DNA from: Propionibacteriaceae bacterium
GTDB lineage: Bacteria > Actinomycetota > Actinomycetes > Propionibacteriales > Propionibacteriaceae
DNA: 36,059 nucleotides
Reading direction: 5' to 3'
Assembly (NCBI GenBank): GCA_031272825.1
Contig: JAISTE010000001.1
Location: 1 to 36,059 of the forward strand
The notes beneath the pieces are model-generated. The model did no database searches and had not been told where the DNA came from. It was given only the letters and a program-made list of their open reading frames with translations. Shown here piece after piece: positions 34,133 to 36,059 of this stretch. Position 1 is the first letter of the stretch; the number at the start of each line of letters is the position of its first letter. The translations under genes were made by a program, and so were the position numbers.

Positions 34133-35428
34133 GTGAGCGAGTTCCTTGAGGTTTTTTGGCCCGGCCACCGGCATTGGCGCGAAGAGCGCAGCCGGCAGCA
34201 CATGACCATCCACCAGGTCAAGCAAGGGGGCAAAGGGCCGCTGGACGTCGACCTGGATAAGGGTGTGACGATCAGGCGGCACCCCTCGGGAAGGGTGAGT
34301 ACCCGCGCGCGGGTCGACGAATCACAAAACCAGCTCTCCGCGCTGCGCTCGCAGTACATCGAAGACGGCATTCCATTCGACGATCTGACCGATTCCAACC
34401 CCACCCGCCACGGCCTGATGAACCCCGAGATCGGCGAAATCCTGGCCAAGCAAGACGCCCTCAGCTACGACCCCGACCCCAAAGGCCCGCTCGTCGCGAG
34501 GGAAGCGCTGGCCGAACGCTTCGGCGGTGAACCGGACGACTACTGGCTGGCGTCGTCGACCTCCGAGGCCTACTCGTGGCTGTTTACCCTGCTCGCCGAT
34601 CCGCGCGGACGCATCGCCATCCCGGCCCCCGGCTACCCGCTGCTGCAGCCGCTGGCCCAGCTCTCTTCCGTACGCACCGACAGCTATTCGTCGTTCTACG
34701 TGCCGCCGGGGGAGTGGATGCTGGACGCCGGGGCTCTCAAAGAGGACGCAGAAGAGCGCGGCTACAAGTCCATCGTCGCGGTAAACCCCGGCAATCCGAC
34801 CGGCGCATATATCGGCTCGGCCCGCGATGAACTGCTCGAAACCTGCGCCCGAACCGGGGCGGCGCTGATCAGCGACGAGGTGTTCTTCCCCTTCGCTGTG
34901 GAGGGCGGCGGCGAGCGCCTGGCCAACTACGAAGTCCCCACGTTTTCGCTCGACGGCCTGTCCAAGCTGTTGTGCGCTCCCGGCCTGAAATGCGGGTGGA
35001 TTCGCTATTCCGGGCCCGAGGAAGAAAAGGACGAGATAACTCCGGCGCTGGACAACATCGCCGATTCGTTCTTGCCGCTCAACGCCGTCGTCGCAGCAGC
35101 GCTGCCCGAGCTGCTGGAACTGGCCGATGCGTCCGTCGCAAATGTTGTTAGGCGTCTGCGCGCCAACCTAAAGACGCTGCGCGAAACTCTTCCCGAGGCC
35201 TTCCGCGTGCGCAAGGTCGAGGGCGGCTGGACGGCTCTGGTTGACATTCCTTGGGAGGGTGAGCAAGAGCTGTCCTTGGCCCTTCTCGAACAAGCGCACC
35301 TGTACGCCCATCCGGGCTGGTTCTACGATCTTTCGGGCAGCGTCCTGGCGATCTCGCTGCTGCCCGAGCCGGCGAGCTTTGCCCGGCTCATGGGGCAGCT
35401 GCGGGATTTCCTAAACCCAGGTGAGTGA
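34133..35428 (+). CDS. PLP-dependent class I/II aminotransferase with extra N-terminal domain
   Basis: A 431-residue protein in two parts. Residues 1 to about 54 (FLEVFWPGHRHWREERSR, then GPLDVDLDKGVTIRRH) resemble a stand-alone small actinobacterial protein of ~60 residues that I recall as DUF6191. Residues 55-431 are a fold-type I aminotransferase: DLTDSNPTRHGL near its start, SSTSEAYSWLF, VNPGNPTGAY, and the PLP lysine Lys278 in SLDGLSKLL. The usual N-terminus of this aminotransferase group corresponds to GTG 34295 (residue 55). Production from an internal start is therefore possible as well. The promoter at 34121 supports expression from 34133. The amino-acid substrate is unknown; relatives are loosely annotated as DapC-like. 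Its last 18 nt overlap the convergent hemolysin III gene. Confidence 0.85.
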   Translation: MSEFLEVFWPGHRHWREERSRQHMTIHQVKQGGKGPLDVDLDKGVTIRRHPSGRVSTRARVDESQNQLSALRSQYIEDGIPFDDLTDSNPTRHGLMNPEIGEILAKQDALSYDPDPKGPLVAREALAERFGGEPDDYWLASSTSEAYSWLFTLLADPRGRIAIPAPGYPLLQPLAQLSSVRTDSYSSFYVPPGEWMLDAGALKEDAEERGYKSIVAVNPGNPTGAYIGSARDELLETCARTGAALISDEVFFPFAVEGGGERLANYEVPTFSLDGLSKLLCAPGLKCGWIRYSGPEEEKDEITPALDNIADSFLPLNAVVAAALPELLELADASVANVVRRLRANLKTLRETLPEAFRVRKVEGGWTALVDIPWEGEQELSLALLEQAHLYAHPGWFYDLSGSVLAISLLPEPASFARLMGQLRDFLNPGE

Positions 35429-36059
35429 GACGGCCAGGGCGATGGCCACGAAGTGCGCCGCCGCCGCCAGCACCGTGCACAGGTGGAAGACCTCGTGGTA
35501 CCCGAACCACTCGGGGGAGGGATTCGGCCACTTCTTCGCATAGACGAACGCGCCGATCGAATAGACGATCCCGCCACCCAGCACCAGCCAGACGATGGCC
35601 GGGCCGCCGCTAGCCCAGAACTCGGGAAGCCACCAGATCGCCACCCAGCCCATCGCCACGTAAACGATCGCGATAAGCCAGCGCGGAGCCGTCACCCAGG
35701 CGACCTGGAAGATCACCCCGGCCGCGGCGATCACCCAAACCAGGGTGAGGATCACGATTCTGTCGGTACCGCGCAGCAGGATCGTCGACAGCGGGGTATA
35801 GGTGCCGGCGATGAACAAGAAGATGTTCGAGTGATCGATCTTGCGGAAGATCTCCTTGATCTTCGGCCTCCAGTTGAACAGGTGATAGGTGGCAGAGTTG
35901 GCGAACAGGAACAGCGATGTCGCCAGGTAGACGGCCATCGCCAGCTTCGCCTCCCAACCGTTAGCCAACACCAGGAAGACGATCGAGGCCGCGAGGATCA
36001 GCGGCACAGTCATGGCGTGGAGCCAGCCGCGCATACGCGGTTTGGGCTCGGTAGCGGGG
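35411..36059 (-). CDS. Hemolysin III/PAQR family membrane protein (5' end outside the window)
   Basis: A hydrophobic protein with about seven membrane helices. The frame stays open to the window edge and reads PATEPKPRMRGWLHAMTVP at the start, so the ATG at 36034 is probably internal and the true start lies beyond 36059. Family motifs are NSATYHLFNW, DHSNIFLFIAGTYTPLS and, near the end, GYHEVFHLCTVLAAAAHFVAI. Together these give the conserved Ser, Asp and three His residues that form a metal-dependent, ceramidase-like site in the PAQR/CREST superfamily. Despite its name the bacterial family has no proven cytolytic role here. Its 3' end overlaps the aminotransferase gene by 18 nt. Confidence 0.9.
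   Translation of the reverse strand, partial: PATEPKPRMRGWLHAMTVPLILAASIVFLVLANGWEAKLAMAVYLATSLFLFANSATYHLFNWRPKIKEIFRKIDHSNIFLFIAGTYTPLSTILLRGTDRIVILTLVWVIAAAGVIFQVAWVTAPRWLIAIVYVAMGWVAIWWLPEFWASGGPAIVWLVLGGGIVYSIGAFVYAKKWPNPSPEWFGYHEVFHLCTVLAAAAHFVAIALAVSLTWV

Overview
The window looks like a chromosomal segment of a high-GC Actinomycetota bacterium. GC-rich codon use, frequent GTG starts, promoter-proximal leaderless starts and the gene content all fit. From memory, the core set (serA, ilvB-ilvN-ilvC, gatC-gatA-gatB and a divergent ACT-domain gene beside gatC) lies close together in Mycobacterium tuberculosis too (around Rv2996c to Rv3013). This is therefore a conserved actinobacterial biosynthetic neighbourhood with lineage-specific genes interleaved. 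The methylmalonyl-CoA epimerase resembles the propionibacterial enzyme. A member of Actinomycetales or a relative is plausible, but the genus cannot be fixed from sequence alone.

Layout: (1) 1-249, intergenic DNA with two identical 44-bp hairpin repeats and an AT-rich promoter carrying a perfect 14-bp palindrome. (2) 250-5025 (+), a probable operon of an MgtC/SapB membrane protein and a three-gene ABC importer (lipoprotein, fused double permease, ATPase). Its usual label would be iron transport, but visible residues suggest an AfuA-like sugar-phosphate binder. (3) 5120-8629 (+), the ilvB-ilvN-ilvC operon for branched-chain amino acids, preceded by a complete transcription attenuator with a 13-residue leader peptide and closed by a strong terminator. 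(4) 8649-11063 (+), a CtpE-like P-type ATPase whose stop codon overlaps that of a convergent orphan sugar-binding lipoprotein (11060-12142, -). (5) 12206-14919 (+), a large ATPase-LuxR regulator and a 66-residue membrane protein. (6) 14940-18900, an ACT-domain protein (-) divergent from gatC-gatA-gatB (+), the glutamyl/aspartyl-tRNA amidotransferase. (7) 18901-21564, hairpin repeats and the serine genes serC-serA (-). (8) 21565-31964 (-), hisI, then methylmalonyl-CoA epimerase, phosphoglucomutase and recD-recB-recC in transcriptional order recC to epimerase. (9) 32051-36059, a zinc alcohol dehydrogenase (-), a rhodanese-type sulfurtransferase (+), a PLP aminotransferase with an extra N-terminal domain (+), and the start-truncated hemolysin III/PAQR protein (-).

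The metabolic theme is amino-acid supply (Ile/Val/Leu, Ser, His, Gln-tRNA/Asn-tRNA) beside sugar-phosphate metabolism (phosphoglucomutase, possible sugar-phosphate import). No phage, insertion sequence, CRISPR array, tRNA or rRNA was found. The points most worth a second look are the AfuA-like reassignment of the importer and its coupling to MgtC; a recurrent leaderless-start promoter module; a hairpin repeat family with compensatory stem changes; an in-frame fusion of a small actinobacterial domain to the aminotransferase; and glutamines replacing expected catalytic or metal-binding residues in the epimerase and possibly in SerA.
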